A DNA stretch of 64,000 bases from NCBI RefSeq assembly GCF_017874735.1, contig NZ_JAGGLV010000001.1, positions 434,001-498,000 on the forward strand, written 5' to 3'. The position numbers were made by a program, and so were the translations under genes. Every line of letters starts with the position of its first letter. Within the stretch, counting starts at the first letter, position 1. Of this stretch, positions 49,404 to 57,644 are shown piece after piece. This stretch comes from Paenibacillus silagei. GTDB taxonomy: Bacteria; Bacillota; Bacilli; Paenibacillales; Paenibacillaceae. A model generated the notes under the pieces. The model searched no databases. It saw nothing but the letters and a program-made list of their open reading frames with translations, and was not told where the DNA came from.

Positions 49404-50279
49404 TTAGCTGATTCCGTGCAGCTCTGCGAAGTCCTCACCGAGTGTCCATTCCAGACGTCTGACCCATTCACGCTGCACCTCCTTGGGCGCGATCTGCAGG
49501 CGGTGCAGGATATTCCATACCCTGTACAGACTCGCCGCCTTCATCTGCTGCGGCGTGAAGGATAACGGGTTAACAGACAGATAGCCCTGCATGAAGGCAG
49601 TATTGAGCAGCACGGATTGTACGGGATAATGGTGCTTCGTGAACCAGCAGACCCAGGCTACATCATTCAGCGGGCTGCCCCATTCCGCCCATTCCCAGTC
49701 CAGCACATGCAGCAGATCATCGGCTTCACAGAGCAGATTATGTACTCCGTAATCGCCATGGGTCAGGACCCACGGAAGCTCCCCGGCCTCCGCCGCAGAC
49801 AGAAAGTGAAGCGACTGTCTGCCGAGAGCGGCGGGAACGAATTCCAGCTTCTGAACCACCTGACTCAGTGCAGACCTGTTGCTGAGCCGGATCTCTGTCT
49901 CTTGCGGCTGATAAGGGCGGGAATGAATCTGGGCAGCCAGCAGCTGCCCCATTCTGCTGTAGATCCGCTCGGCTCTTGTCCAGTCCCTGGCATCCAGAAC
50001 GGACTGGGCGTTCCCGCCCTGCATGCAGTCCATGATGATGATGCGCTTCCCGTCCATCTCTGTCACCTCATGCACCACCGGGGTATCACAGCTTCCCTGC
50101 ACCAGCCGCATTACATGAACCTCATTGAGCGTATCTTTATTGGACAGATTTGTTATTTTGGCTACAAGCGGCGGCTCGGCCCCCGCCATCAGATAGGTTA
50201 GATTCGTATATCCCCCTGTCAGCCGTTCCAGCCGGCAGGCATATCTTGCTTCCAGACCTCTGATGATGTTCTCAATCAT
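49404..50279 (-). CDS. Aminoglycoside phosphotransferase/choline-kinase-family protein
   Basis: 291 residues with an APH kinase fold. LTGGYTNLTYLMAGAEPPLVAKIT has the nucleotide-binding Lys, VTEMDGKRIIIMDCMQGG is the hinge, HGDYGVHNLLCEAD the Brenner loop with catalytic Asp and metal Asn, and VLDWEWAEWGSPLNDVAWV the metal-binding DxD-equivalent. Substrate may be an alcohol or sugar; resistance is not implied. Stand-alone on the minus strand. Confidence 0.87.
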   Translation of the reverse strand: MIENIIRGLEARYACRLERLTGGYTNLTYLMAGAEPPLVAKITNLSNKDTLNEVHVMRLVQGSCDTPVVHEVTEMDGKRIIIMDCMQGGNAQSVLDARDWTRAERIYSRMGQLLAAQIHSRPYQPQETEIRLSNRSALSQVVQKLEFVPAALGRQSLHFLSAAEAGELPWVLTHGDYGVHNLLCEADDLLHVLDWEWAEWGSPLNDVAWVCWFTKHHYPVQSVLLNTAFMQGYLSVNPLSFTPQQMKAASLYRVWNILHRLQIAPKEVQREWVRRLEWTLGEDFAELHGIS

Positions 50280-50324
50280 GATATGAATCCCTCTCTTTTC
50301 CCTTCAGTAGACCCTATGCCAAGT

Positions 50325-50364
50325 GGAAACGACTTTGCCATCCCTTTAGGGACGGCACCGTTTC
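50325..50364. repeat. 40-bp imperfect palindrome
   Basis: Outer arms GAAACG (50326-50331) and CGTTTC (50359-50364) and inner arms GCCATCCCT and AGGGACGGC around TT. Located upstream of the APH-like gene. From memory, similar elements recur in Paenibacillus intergenic regions; not verified here. Confidence 0.55.
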
Positions 50365-50507
50365 AGCGAGAAATAGAAGGATAAGTTATCGTGTGCAACA
50401 TATAAATCCTTATATTTCAAGAATATCACATGCTCCATTTCATTACAGATTAAGCTATTCTGCACAAGCAGATCTATGCTGCGGCCCTCACTGTACGTAT
50501 GACAAAG

Positions 50508-50535
50508 AGACCGGCGGGAGAATCCCGGCCAGTCT
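50508..50535 (-). terminator. Terminator of the DinB-family gene
   Basis: On the minus strand AGACTGGCCGGGA and TCCCGCCGGTCT pair with one mismatch around TTC; CTTTGTC follows, a weak T-run. Confidence 0.6.
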
Positions 50536-50593
50536 GCTTGAGCCATGCCTCATAGCGGTCTCCTGCACAGCCAATGCCTGCCCTGGAAGGGGC

Positions 50594-51076
50594 TTATGCT
50601 TGTGGCCTGGACGGGACGTACAGCTTGTGGATCAACACCATTTGACCTATATGATAGGCATTATGAGTTGCCGCATTGCTGATGATCTCCCACCATGCAG
50701 CCGGTACCGGGAACCCGTTCACCTGCTCCTCCAGCCCTTCCTCAGACAGCAGGCTCTGCCAGTTCAAGAGCGCCTGCAGCAGCCTTCCGCTCAGCTCACT
50801 AAACGCAATATCTGCCGGAAGCCTGAAGCTGAGGTTATTATCCTTAACCGGAGGCACAGCGTCCATATGCCCCTTGCGGTACCGGCTCTGCCAGGCTTCA
50901 TTCCAGTACAGCAAATGCTGGGTAAGCTCAGCTATGCTGCTGACTCCTTCACCGGGCTTCCAGAACGCTTCCTCCTCGGTCACGTTCTCCACAGCCTGCA
51001 TATAGGGAAGATGCCAGCTGGGGTCGTTGGCCCCGGCCAGCAATTGATTGGCAAGCACATCCTTGGCATGAACCAT
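50594..51076 (-). CDS. DinB-family protein
   Basis: 160 residues, four-helix bundle of the DinB/YfiT type. The metal-binding His triad is visible: His in LTQHLLYWNEAW (near 52), and two in ATHNAYHIGQM (near 135 and 139). Members are often thiol-dependent transferases (bacillithiol S-transferases) or of unknown role. AGGAGAG precedes the ATG. Lone gene with a weak terminator. Confidence 0.87.
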   Translation of the reverse strand: MVHAKDVLANQLLAGANDPSWHLPYMQAVENVTEEEAFWKPGEGVSSIAELTQHLLYWNEAWQSRYRKGHMDAVPPVKDNNLSFRLPADIAFSELSGRLLQALLNWQSLLSEEGLEEQVNGFPVPAAWWEIISNAATHNAYHIGQMVLIHKLYVPSRPQA

Positions 51077-51152
51077 TGCCTCACTCTCCTCTTCTTCGCA
51101 TTCATTTATATTTGAAGTGAAGTCCCCTTCCCTACCGGGAACGAGGACTTCT

Positions 51153-51698
51153 CTACCTGCTGGAGGGCTTGTATTCGCTCAGCTTGCCGTAATAGACCAG
51201 ATGCAGCCGGTCGCTCTGCCGGAAGTCATCCGGGGTGACGAGCGCAGGCAGCTTGTTCCACAGCTTAATGCCGGAGCGCTCCAGAATCTCGGCAACGAAC
51301 TGCGAGCAGAAATACGAGTTGCTGAACTCCACCGGCTCCTTCAGTGCAATGCCGATGACACCGAGGATGTTGTAAAGATACTTCTGGCGGCTGCGGATGA
51401 AGACCTGGAGCACCCGCTTCATTTTCTCAACCTCACGGTCCGTGACCTGAAGCTCGTAGATGACGCAGGTCGTCTCCGGGTATTTGCTGTAGGTGCCTGT
51501 GCGGATATCCTCCTTCACGAACCCGCCGTTCAGCGGATTGGCCGGATGCTTCCTTCCAAAGCTATATAGCTCTGAGAGCTCCCGGTTAAACGAGATCGAC
51601 GCATGGTTATACGGCGCTTTGGTATAGCCCTGAATGAGCTTCGTGAACAGCGTTCCCGTATTGGTGAGCATGATGTACACCGATGGATCTGCTGACAT
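51153..51698 (-). CDS. Permuted NlpC/P60-like (YiiX-type) cysteine amidase
   Basis: 181 residues. The order of catalytic residues is reversed from NlpC/P60: His first in YTKAPYNHASISFN (near residue 31), then Cys in NSYFCSQFVAEIL (near 138). This circularly permuted papain-like layout is that of YiiX and YaeF. No signal peptide, so the protein is cytosolic; members may cut lipids or small amides. Substrate unknown. AAGGGG is upstream of the ATG. It stands beside a CdsA-like lipid enzyme transcribed divergently. Confidence 0.83.
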   Translation of the reverse strand: MSADPSVYIMLTNTGTLFTKLIQGYTKAPYNHASISFNRELSELYSFGRKHPANPLNGGFVKEDIRTGTYSKYPETTCVIYELQVTDREVEKMKRVLQVFIRSRQKYLYNILGVIGIALKEPVEFSNSYFCSQFVAEILERSGIKLWNKLPALVTPDDFRQSDRLHLVYYGKLSEYKPSSR

Positions 51699-51817
51699 TT
51701 ACAATATTTCCCCTTATCAAGTCGGTTGTTTTGCTTCATAATAAGCTGGACGCTCTGTCTATTTTAGCATAAAATTCCTATATTGAAATGATACCCCGAG
51801 ACAAGTTGGTGATTGTA

Positions 51818-52732
51818 ATGAACCGTTCTTTATTCACACTAGTTCTGATCTTTGCAGCTCTATCGGTGATCCATGTGCTGTATCTTGTAGTCAGCAAATT
51901 ACAGAAGGACAAAGATTATACCGGAATAGGCTTCCGTATCAAAACTTGGTGGGGCATGCTGTTCATCTTCTGCCTGGCTACCCTGTCCAATTCTGTCGTG
52001 TCCCTGCTGTCCCTGATGGTCCTGAGCTTCTTCGCCCTCAAGGAATACTTCTCCATGATCCGCACCCGAAAAGCAGACCGCAGGCTGTTCCTCTGGGCTT
52101 ATCTGTCCATTCCGCTGCAATTCTACTGGATCTACATCGAATGGTACGGGATGTTCATTATCTTCATTCCAGTCTATGTGTTCCTGCTGCTGCCGATTCC
52201 CCGGCTGATTAACAAGGGAACACTCGGCTTCCTGCGCGGTGTCAGCGCGGTGCAGTGGGGACTGATGCTGATGGTCTTCGGGCTTAGCCATCTGGCCTAT
52301 TTCCAGTTCGCCACGCCGGAATACGGCGCAGGGCTGGTTCTCTTCCTGGTGGTGCTGACCCAGCTCAATGATGCCGTGCATTATCTGGCCTCGCTCTACA
52401 TCGGCAAGCACCGGATCGTCCCGACCGCGAATCCCCATCTGACCTGGGAGGGCTTCATCTGCGCTTTCGCGGTGACGACAGCCGTCTCTTACCTGATCTA
52501 TTCTCATCTTACACCGCTGAATCCGGCCTTTGGCTATCTCTCCGGTATGCTGATCAGTCTCAGCGGCTTCTTCGGCAGCCTGACAGTCTCCGTCCTGAAG
52601 CGGGATCTGCTGATCGGGGACGATGACAAATTCGCTGCCCTTAAGCAAAGCTATCTGAGCCGCGTAGACAGTCTTGCCTACACCGCACCGGTATTCTTCC
52701 ATGTCATCCGCTACTATTTCGACTTCATGTAG
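51818..52732 (+). CDS. Phosphatidate cytidylyltransferase (CdsA)-family membrane protein
   Basis: 304 residues with about eight hydrophobic segments. The C-terminal signature region GFFGSLTVSVLKRDLLIGDD (then S-x-x-LSRVDSLAYTAP) matches the CdsA family motif S-x-x-KR-x2-K-D-x5-GGxxDR~DS. It shows G/S-FFGSL, KRD and RVDSL, so the catalytic polar residues are kept, although the classical GHGG part is replaced by GDDD. It resembles the non-essential CdsA-like branch (YnbB type). It would make CDP-diacylglycerol from CTP and phosphatidate. I use the ATG at 51818 (GGTGA upstream). Array 2 begins 38 bp after the stop. Confidence 0.82.
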   Translation: MNRSLFTLVLIFAALSVIHVLYLVVSKLQKDKDYTGIGFRIKTWWGMLFIFCLATLSNSVVSLLSLMVLSFFALKEYFSMIRTRKADRRLFLWAYLSIPLQFYWIYIEWYGMFIIFIPVYVFLLLPIPRLINKGTLGFLRGVSAVQWGLMLMVFGLSHLAYFQFATPEYGAGLVLFLVVLTQLNDAVHYLASLYIGKHRIVPTANPHLTWEGFICAFAVTTAVSYLIYSHLTPLNPAFGYLSGMLISLSGFFGSLTVSVLKRDLLIGDDDKFAALKQSYLSRVDSLAYTAPVFFHVIRYYFDFM

Positions 52733-53091
52733 CCGCTGATCGCAATCGTTATCGCCTCCAGACAAGTAGTATGGGATTACCTGCGCGCCAGCACAATGTA
52801 TGCTGTTTTTCACATACATTTGGTCCATGCACCTGCGTAGTAGCCAAAATGTATGCTGTTTTTCGCATACATTGAGCCCATGCACCTGCGTGGTAGCCCA
52901 ATGTATGCTGTTTTTCACATACATTTGGTCCATGCGCCTGCGTGGTAGGCCAATGTATGCTGTTTTTCACATACATTTGGTCCATGCACCTGCGTAGTAG
53001 CCCAATGTATGCTGTTTTTCGCATACATTGAGGCCACAATTAAAGAGCACTTATCACAACAGAAGTAAATGATAATATCCTAGACAAGTAC
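52733..53091. other. Gene-free region holding array 2
   Basis: From the CdsA-like stop to the DUF4353 terminator. Array 2 fills most of it. Frames that read through the array on either strand are artefacts of its periodicity. Confidence 0.7.
52771..53029 (+). repeat. Hairpin-repeat array 2 (leader plus five 26-nt hairpins)
   Basis: The leader ATGGGATTACCTGCGCGCCA (52771-52790), identical to that of array 1, is followed after 4 nt by hairpins at 52795, 52848, 52900, 52952 and 53004, each 26 nt. Arms are AATGTATG and C-A/G-CATACATT-type around a T-rich loop; hairpins 2 and 5 have a perfect 9-bp stem (TGTATGC/GCATACA plus AA/TT), the others one change. Linkers are 26-27 nt and similar (TGGTCCATGCACCTGCG or GAGCCCATGCACCTGCG forms). 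Period 52-53. Confidence 0.9.
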
Positions 53092-53126
53092 AAAAACAGA
53101 GACTATCCGCTAATGGATAGTCTCTG
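53092..53126 (-). terminator. Terminator of the DUF4353-DUF4956-VTC unit
   Basis: On the minus strand AGAGACTATCC and GGATAGTCTCT form a perfect 11-bp stem around ATTAGC and GTTTTTG follows, 14 bp after the stop codon. Confidence 0.9.
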
Positions 53127-53140
53127 CTCTGCTGGACCGC

Positions 53141-55354
53141 TTAATTCGTGCTTGTACCTGCACTGTCTGGAACTGTAGTGCCTGCATCGGCTGGCTTCGT
53201 GGTGCCTGCATCGGCTGGCTTCGTAGTACCAGCGTCCGTAGGCGGCGTTCCTCCTGTTCCGCCTGGTCCGCCTCCGGCTCTGTTGCCTCTGCCGCCGCCG
53301 AAGCCTCCGCCTCCCGGCCCGCCCATCCCGCTTCCGCCTGTGGTTACACCCGATGCATTCACCCAAGTCACCGTACTGGTGATGTCAAAAGCAACGAATT
53401 TGCTGCCCCCGCTGTACGTCCCGCCGGTATACAGTCCATCCGCAGCTGTTCCAGTTGAGCTGCCTCCGGTATAGACGGTATAAGAGCCGTCCGTAAGCTC
53501 TGGAGCGCTGACCACTACGGTCTGGAAGCTCTTCGCCGGAGCGAAGGTCAGAATGGCCTTCCCTTCAGCGTCTTCCAGGTGAACCATCGTTCCGGCCTGT
53601 TGAGTAGCTGCGAACTCCACGCTTACCGAATACTGGCCGGAGTCCTCTCCCGGAGCCTGTGCCATGCCGGAAGCGCCTGCGGCTACCAGGAATCCGCCTG
53701 TGATGTTGAAGGCTCCGTCATAATCCAAGGCGCCGTTGCCCGAGTTCTCGGGGCCATTCACAATAACGGTGCCTCCGGTCATAGTCACCGAGCCGTTGGA
53801 GTCCAGGCCATCGCCTGCGGCATCTACAATCAAGGTGCCGCCGCTGATGGTCAGCAGGTTGCTGCCGGTGCTGCTGAACGAATCCTGAGCCTGCGTTCCT
53901 GCTGCCGTATTAGTATCGTTACCTCCGGCCACATTTACGCCATCGTCTGTAGCTGTCACATGGATCTCACCGCCGGATATGGTGATGTCCGCCCCTTCTA
54001 TCCCTTCATAGCTCCGCGTAATATTGACGGTGCCGCCCGATATCGAGACCAGAGCATCGGCGTGAATCCCGTCATCCCCTGTAGCGATCTGGAATTCCCC
54101 ATCCGTTACAGAGAGGCTGCTGTTGCTGTGCAGCGCATCATCTGCGGCATCCACTGTGAAGCTTCCGCCGTTCACCGTCAGGTCGCCGCCTGCCTTAATC
54201 CCTTTGGCGCTGACGGATTCTGTCTCCTCCGCTGCTGTGGTGTCCGTCTCCGCCGCTGCTGCGGTGCCGCTCTCCGCTGCTTGGGGCTGGTCAGCAGCCG
54301 GCGCAGCATCCATCGCAGGCAGCGTACCCCCTTCTTCCCCGGGAGCAGGGAAGGCTCCACCCTCCGGACGCTGGCCGAAGCCGCCGCCCATTCCCGGGCC
54401 TCCCTGATCGCCGGTCTTCACTTCGGCATTCGCATAGCCGCCGCCAGTCACCAGTGTATACGTCCCGCCGTCGATGACAGCAGCGGTCTCCGCCTGAATC
54501 CCGTCATTACCGGCCGTAATGTCGAAGGTTCCGGCGGCAATAGCGATGAAGCCCTTGGCGGCATCCTTGTCATTCGTTGATTTGATGCCGTCGCCTTCTG
54601 CATGAATTGTAATACTACCGTCCTGTATAGCTACCAGGTCCTTACCGACAATACCGTCATCTGCTGCCTGCACTTCGATGGTGCCGGACATGATTTTCAG
54701 ATCATCCTTGCCGGTGATGCCGTCGTTATAGTTGCCGGTTACCGTCAGCTTGCCGGTGCCGTTAACCGTCAGGTCTGCTTTGCTGAAGACCGCCGCGCTT
54801 GGCTCATCCTCAGCCCCGTCTCCGAATACATAGGCGGCTCCATCCGTCACACTGTTATCCGTCCCTTCCTGCAAGGTGATGACCACTTTGCCGGCTTCCT
54901 TGATGTAGACCGGAGCATTATCGCTGTCCGTCAGATGAGCGCCATTCAGCACCAGCCTTACGGTCCCTTTGGCCTGCTCATCTACGATAATCTGGCCGTC
55001 ACTCAGTGTGCCGCTAAGCACATAAGTGCCTGCTTCCGTAATGGTTACTGTGCCTTCTTGCGCTGTGGCGCCTGCACCGTCTACCACAGCAGCAGTGCCA
55101 GCCAGAGTTATAGCAGTCGAATCTGCTGCCGTCCAGGCGGTTACAGCATCCTCTTCCTCCCAAGTCACAAGATCCGCCGCCTTCACACTTGCCAGCTGCA
55201 CAGCGGCAGAGGAACTGTTCTGCACAGCCGCAACTGATATACCCGCGTTGTTACTTGTATCTGATGGCGTAGCAGCTTTTGCACTGCATGCCGACATGAC
55301 TGCGGCGCATAGCAGCACCAGTCCTATTTTACCAGCTGTTAATCTGTTCTTCAT
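53141..55354 (-). CDS. Carbohydrate-binding-domain (DUF4353) lipoprotein
   Basis: 737 residues. Signal with lipobox VMSAC, then a repeat-rich region of short beta-strand turns such as TVTITEAGTYVLSGTLSDGQIIVD, DGITGKDDLKIMSGTIEVQAADDGI, GDDGIHADALVSISGGTVNI; this is the DUF4353 type, a parallel beta-solenoid of about 20-residue rungs. Two disordered inserts rich in Gly, Pro and Ala lie at about 315-400 and 665-737; the last ends in the repeats KPADAGT (three copies). Surface-bound; probably binds glycan. Third gene of a unit after VTC and DUF4956, closed by the terminator at 53092-53126. Usually such cassettes also include a CotH kinase, which is missing here. Confidence 0.85.
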   Translation of the reverse strand: MKNRLTAGKIGLVLLCAAVMSACSAKAATPSDTSNNAGISVAAVQNSSSAAVQLASVKAADLVTWEEEDAVTAWTAADSTAITLAGTAAVVDGAGATAQEGTVTITEAGTYVLSGTLSDGQIIVDEQAKGTVRLVLNGAHLTDSDNAPVYIKEAGKVVITLQEGTDNSVTDGAAYVFGDGAEDEPSAAVFSKADLTVNGTGKLTVTGNYNDGITGKDDLKIMSGTIEVQAADDGIVGKDLVAIQDGSITIHAEGDGIKSTNDKDAAKGFIAIAAGTFDITAGNDGIQAETAAVIDGGTYTLVTGGGYANAEVKTGDQGGPGMGGGFGQRPEGGAFPAPGEEGGTLPAMDAAPAADQPQAAESGTAAAAETDTTAAEETESVSAKGIKAGGDLTVNGGSFTVDAADDALHSNSSLSVTDGEFQIATGDDGIHADALVSISGGTVNITRSYEGIEGADITISGGEIHVTATDDGVNVAGGNDTNTAAGTQAQDSFSSTGSNLLTISGGTLIVDAAGDGLDSNGSVTMTGGTVIVNGPENSGNGALDYDGAFNITGGFLVAAGASGMAQAPGEDSGQYSVSVEFAATQQAGTMVHLEDAEGKAILTFAPAKSFQTVVVSAPELTDGSYTVYTGGSSTGTAADGLYTGGTYSGGSKFVAFDITSTVTWVNASGVTTGGSGMGGPGGGGFGGGRGNRAGGGPGGTGGTPPTDAGTTKPADAGTTKPADAGTTVPDSAGTSTN

Positions 55355-55381
55355 CAGTCATCATTCCCTTCCTGTAGCGGA

Positions 55382-56065
55382 TTAGTATTCATTCATGACA
55401 GGTGCCATGGTTAGTGAGAGATCGAGGTTCCCGTTACGTGTGCGGATGGCGTCCAGCAGCTCCTTCTGGCTCGTCTGCTCATCAATCGTTACTGCGTAGA
55501 CCAGCTCATACAGGCTGCCCAGCTCCGTGGTTCTGATCTTCTTCAGCTCGTAGGCGACATTGAAGGTATTGAAGACCTCCGCGAAGGCCTCCTCATAGCC
55601 CAGGTTCTCAGGGATCGTTACCTTCAGTGTCTTGTGCATCGACTTCTTAAGTCCAAAGCCTGTACGGTTAAGCACGACCATCAGAGCGCAGAGGATAAGG
55701 GTGAAAAAGACCGCGTAACCAAAGGCCCCTACCCCGCAGGCCAGCCCGGAGGCCATGGTGAACAGGACAAAAGTGATATCCTTCGGATCGCCGGGGGCGC
55801 TGCGGAACCGGATGATCGAGAAGGCGCCCGCCAGGCTGAAGGCCCGGGCCACATTGCTGCCAATGAGCAGAATAATGATAGCAACAATCACCGGCAGCAG
55901 AACCATGGTCAGTGTGAAGCTCTGCGAGTATCCGGCGGGGCTCGTCTTCATGTAGGTGAAGCTGATCAGCCCGCCGAGGATAATGGCGATGACGATGGTT
56001 AAGGCAGCATTCGTGAACGTTAGTTCCGAAGTAGACTCCGCTACGGCAAAAATCGAATCAAGCAT
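55382..56065 (-). CDS. DUF4956 membrane protein
   Basis: 227 residues, four hydrophobic segments in the first half (about 15-35, 45-65, 80-100, 105-130), then a soluble C-terminal domain (about 140-225). DUF4956 wording includes AFSLAGAFSIIRFRSAPGDPKDITFVLFTMASGLACGVG. The family goes with VTC-type polyphosphate polymerase genes, as here, and may form the membrane channel or anchor for that activity. I use the ATG at 56065 with AGAGAG upstream; a GTG 9 bp earlier is an alternative. It overlaps the VTC stop by 8 bp. Confidence 0.87.
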   Translation of the reverse strand: MLDSIFAVAESTSELTFTNAALTIVIAIILGGLISFTYMKTSPAGYSQSFTLTMVLLPVIVAIIILLIGSNVARAFSLAGAFSIIRFRSAPGDPKDITFVLFTMASGLACGVGAFGYAVFFTLILCALMVVLNRTGFGLKKSMHKTLKVTIPENLGYEEAFAEVFNTFNVAYELKKIRTTELGSLYELVYAVTIDEQTSQKELLDAIRTRNGNLDLSLTMAPVMNEY

Positions 56066-56801
56066 ATAGAACACTCTCTCTTTCTGATTGGCTGTTTCGC
56101 AGCATCTTTTTATATTCGTTGCCGTATTTGGAGAAGCTGGTGCGGTACATCTGATGCTCCGACAGCATCCTGGCCAGCCAGACCGGTATGGTCTTCTCGG
56201 CCTTCACTTCCATCAGCCATTGCTCCGGCTCCAGCAGCTCCTCGCCATAGACGCCGTGCTCCATCTTCAGATCATACCGGCGGCAGCGGATGTTGGTGTC
56301 GAAGGTGATGCGCAGGTCCCTGTTATTTTTACAGAACATGGCTTTGCGGTCATAGGACAAATACAGCTTCGGCTCCAGCTCATAGCGGGTCAGCAAGTAC
56401 TTGATCTCCCCGATCACCTGCTTGTTCATATAGCTCTCGAATTCAGGCTGTCTGCCGCTCTCGATGAACGCATAGGCCTCTTTCAGCGTCAGTGAGGTTC
56501 TCCTCTTGTTGACCAGACCCAGCACCTTCTTCTTGATCTCCAGATAGACTCTGGTGTCGCCTTCAGGAATGCCGTAGGCTCTGATGCGGAGCTTCTCCTT
56601 GTATTTCGGCTTCGCCAGGCTGCTGCGGATCAGTGAATTCTGAGGGGTGTCGTAGTACAGATTGGTGATAGAATAAAATTCGTGCTGCTTGTTGTAAGCA
56701 TCGGGCTCCATATATTCCAGCAGTTCGTAATAGAGCTTCAGATAAGATTCGTGGTCGAACAGATACTTGTTCTCGTAGCGGTTGAAGACCTCGATCGCCA
56801 T
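56058..56801 (-). CDS. VTC-domain (polyphosphate polymerase-like) protein
   Basis: 247 residues, a single VTC tunnel-fold domain. The charged strands that line the tunnel are all present: NRYENKYLFD, NLYYDTPQNSLI, KLRIRAYG, YLEIKKKVLGLVNKRRTSL, LSYDRKAMFCKNN, LRITFDTNIRCRRYD and LMEVKAEKTIPVWL. In yeast Vtc4 this fold makes polyphosphate from ATP. In bacteria the role of the short form is not settled. It is the first gene of the VTC-DUF4956-DUF4353 unit and is divergent from a two-component system. Confidence 0.9.
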   Translation of the reverse strand: MAIEVFNRYENKYLFDHESYLKLYYELLEYMEPDAYNKQHEFYSITNLYYDTPQNSLIRSSLAKPKYKEKLRIRAYGIPEGDTRVYLEIKKKVLGLVNKRRTSLTLKEAYAFIESGRQPEFESYMNKQVIGEIKYLLTRYELEPKLYLSYDRKAMFCKNNRDLRITFDTNIRCRRYDLKMEHGVYGEELLEPEQWLMEVKAEKTIPVWLARMLSEHQMYRTSFSKYGNEYKKMLRNSQSERESVLYA

Positions 56802-56966
56802 AGGGTTCAGATCCTTTCGGGTGAGTATTGGGTGCGCTTGCTTATGAATGTATCTTAGCCCCCGAACCTTTAATGAATCTTAAATGGATTAAGGTTGATT
56901 AAAGGTACCCTTGATATAATGGCACCAGCAGCAAGTACATTACTTAGGAAGAGGATGAGCCATCCC

Positions 56967-57644
56967 ATGAGAATATTAATTGTAGAAGACGAGGTCCATC
57001 TGGCGGAGGCCCTAACCCAAATCCTCAAAAAACACAATTATTCGGTAGACGCGGTGCATGACGGCAGAGCCGGTCTCGATTATGCGCAGAGCGGGATCTA
57101 TGACCTGCTGCTGCTGGATATTATGATGCCGGAGCTGGATGGAATCAGCGTGCTGAAGGAGCTGCGCAGGGACGGAGTCTCCACACCGGTCATTATGCTT
57201 ACCGCAAAAGGGGAGATCACCGATATGGTGACCGGACTCGATCATGGTGCAGACGATTATATCGCCAAGCCGTTCGCTTCGGAGGAGCTGCTGGCCCGTA
57301 TCCGGGCTGCGCTGCGGCGTAAGGGCGAGGTGATTCCTGACGATGCCCTGAAGTTCGGGGATCTGGAGCTGAATACCGCCAACCCGAAGCTGACGGTGAA
57401 GGGACGGGAGATGAAGCTAAATCTCAAGGAGACGGAGCTGCTGGAGCTGCTGATCCTAAGGAAGCAGGCGGTCACCTCGAAGGAGCAGATCATTGAGAAG
57501 CTGTGGGGGTTCGATTCTGATGCGGAGCATAACAACGTGGAGGTCTATATTTCTTTTTTGCGTAAAAAGCTGGCCTTCCTGAACTCGGAGGTGCGCATCA
57601 GCACGATTAGGGGCGTAGGGTACGTGCTGGAGGGGAGTGCCTGA
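56967..57644 (+). CDS. OmpR-family response regulator
   Basis: 225 residues. Receiver domain MRILIVEDEVHLAEAL with phospho-acceptor Asp51 in LLLLDIMMPELDG, Thr in MLTAKG and Lys in IAKPF. C-terminal winged helix (about 125-220): LELNTANPKLTVKGREMKLNLKETELLELL, then VTSKEQIIEKLWGFDSDAEHNNVEVYISFLRKKL. Start: the ATG at 56967 gives the usual N-terminus; one 12 bp earlier (56955) is possible because AGGAAGAGG adjoins it. It overlaps the kinase gene in TGATG. Divergent from the VTC unit, which it may control. Confidence 0.93.
   Translation: MRILIVEDEVHLAEALTQILKKHNYSVDAVHDGRAGLDYAQSGIYDLLLLDIMMPELDGISVLKELRRDGVSTPVIMLTAKGEITDMVTGLDHGADDYIAKPFASEELLARIRAALRRKGEVIPDDALKFGDLELNTANPKLTVKGREMKLNLKETELLELLILRKQAVTSKEQIIEKLWGFDSDAEHNNVEVYISFLRKKLAFLNSEVRISTIRGVGYVLEGSA

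Larger units (their letters stand above)
50280..50593. other. Gap between APH-like and DinB genes
   Basis: Contains the palindrome at 50325-50364 and the DinB terminator at 50508-50535. A 66-codon frame running through the palindrome (50346-50546, minus) is judged spurious. Confidence 0.55.

Noticed and set aside
50346..50546. 66-codon frame between APH-like and DinB genes
   Set aside because: It ends inside the 40-bp palindrome and begins inside the DinB terminator; no good ribosome-binding site.
52795..53029. CRISPR array
   Set aside because: Regular 26-nt repeats with 26-nt linkers look CRISPR-like, but the linkers are nearly identical to each other, there is no cas gene, and the same type of array at 16.8 kb carries a different hairpin. 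It is a tandem hairpin repeat.
52749..53039. Minus-strand coding frame with periodic VHGPNVCEKQHT peptides (and the longer frame 51899-52933)
   Set aside because: It is the translation of the 52-bp tandem repeat and of the antisense strand of the CdsA-like gene; no ribosome-binding site and no family resemblance.
53579..54580. 333-codon plus-strand frame inside DUF4353 gene
   Set aside because: Antisense to a beta-solenoid gene with repeated codons; peptide lacks family features.
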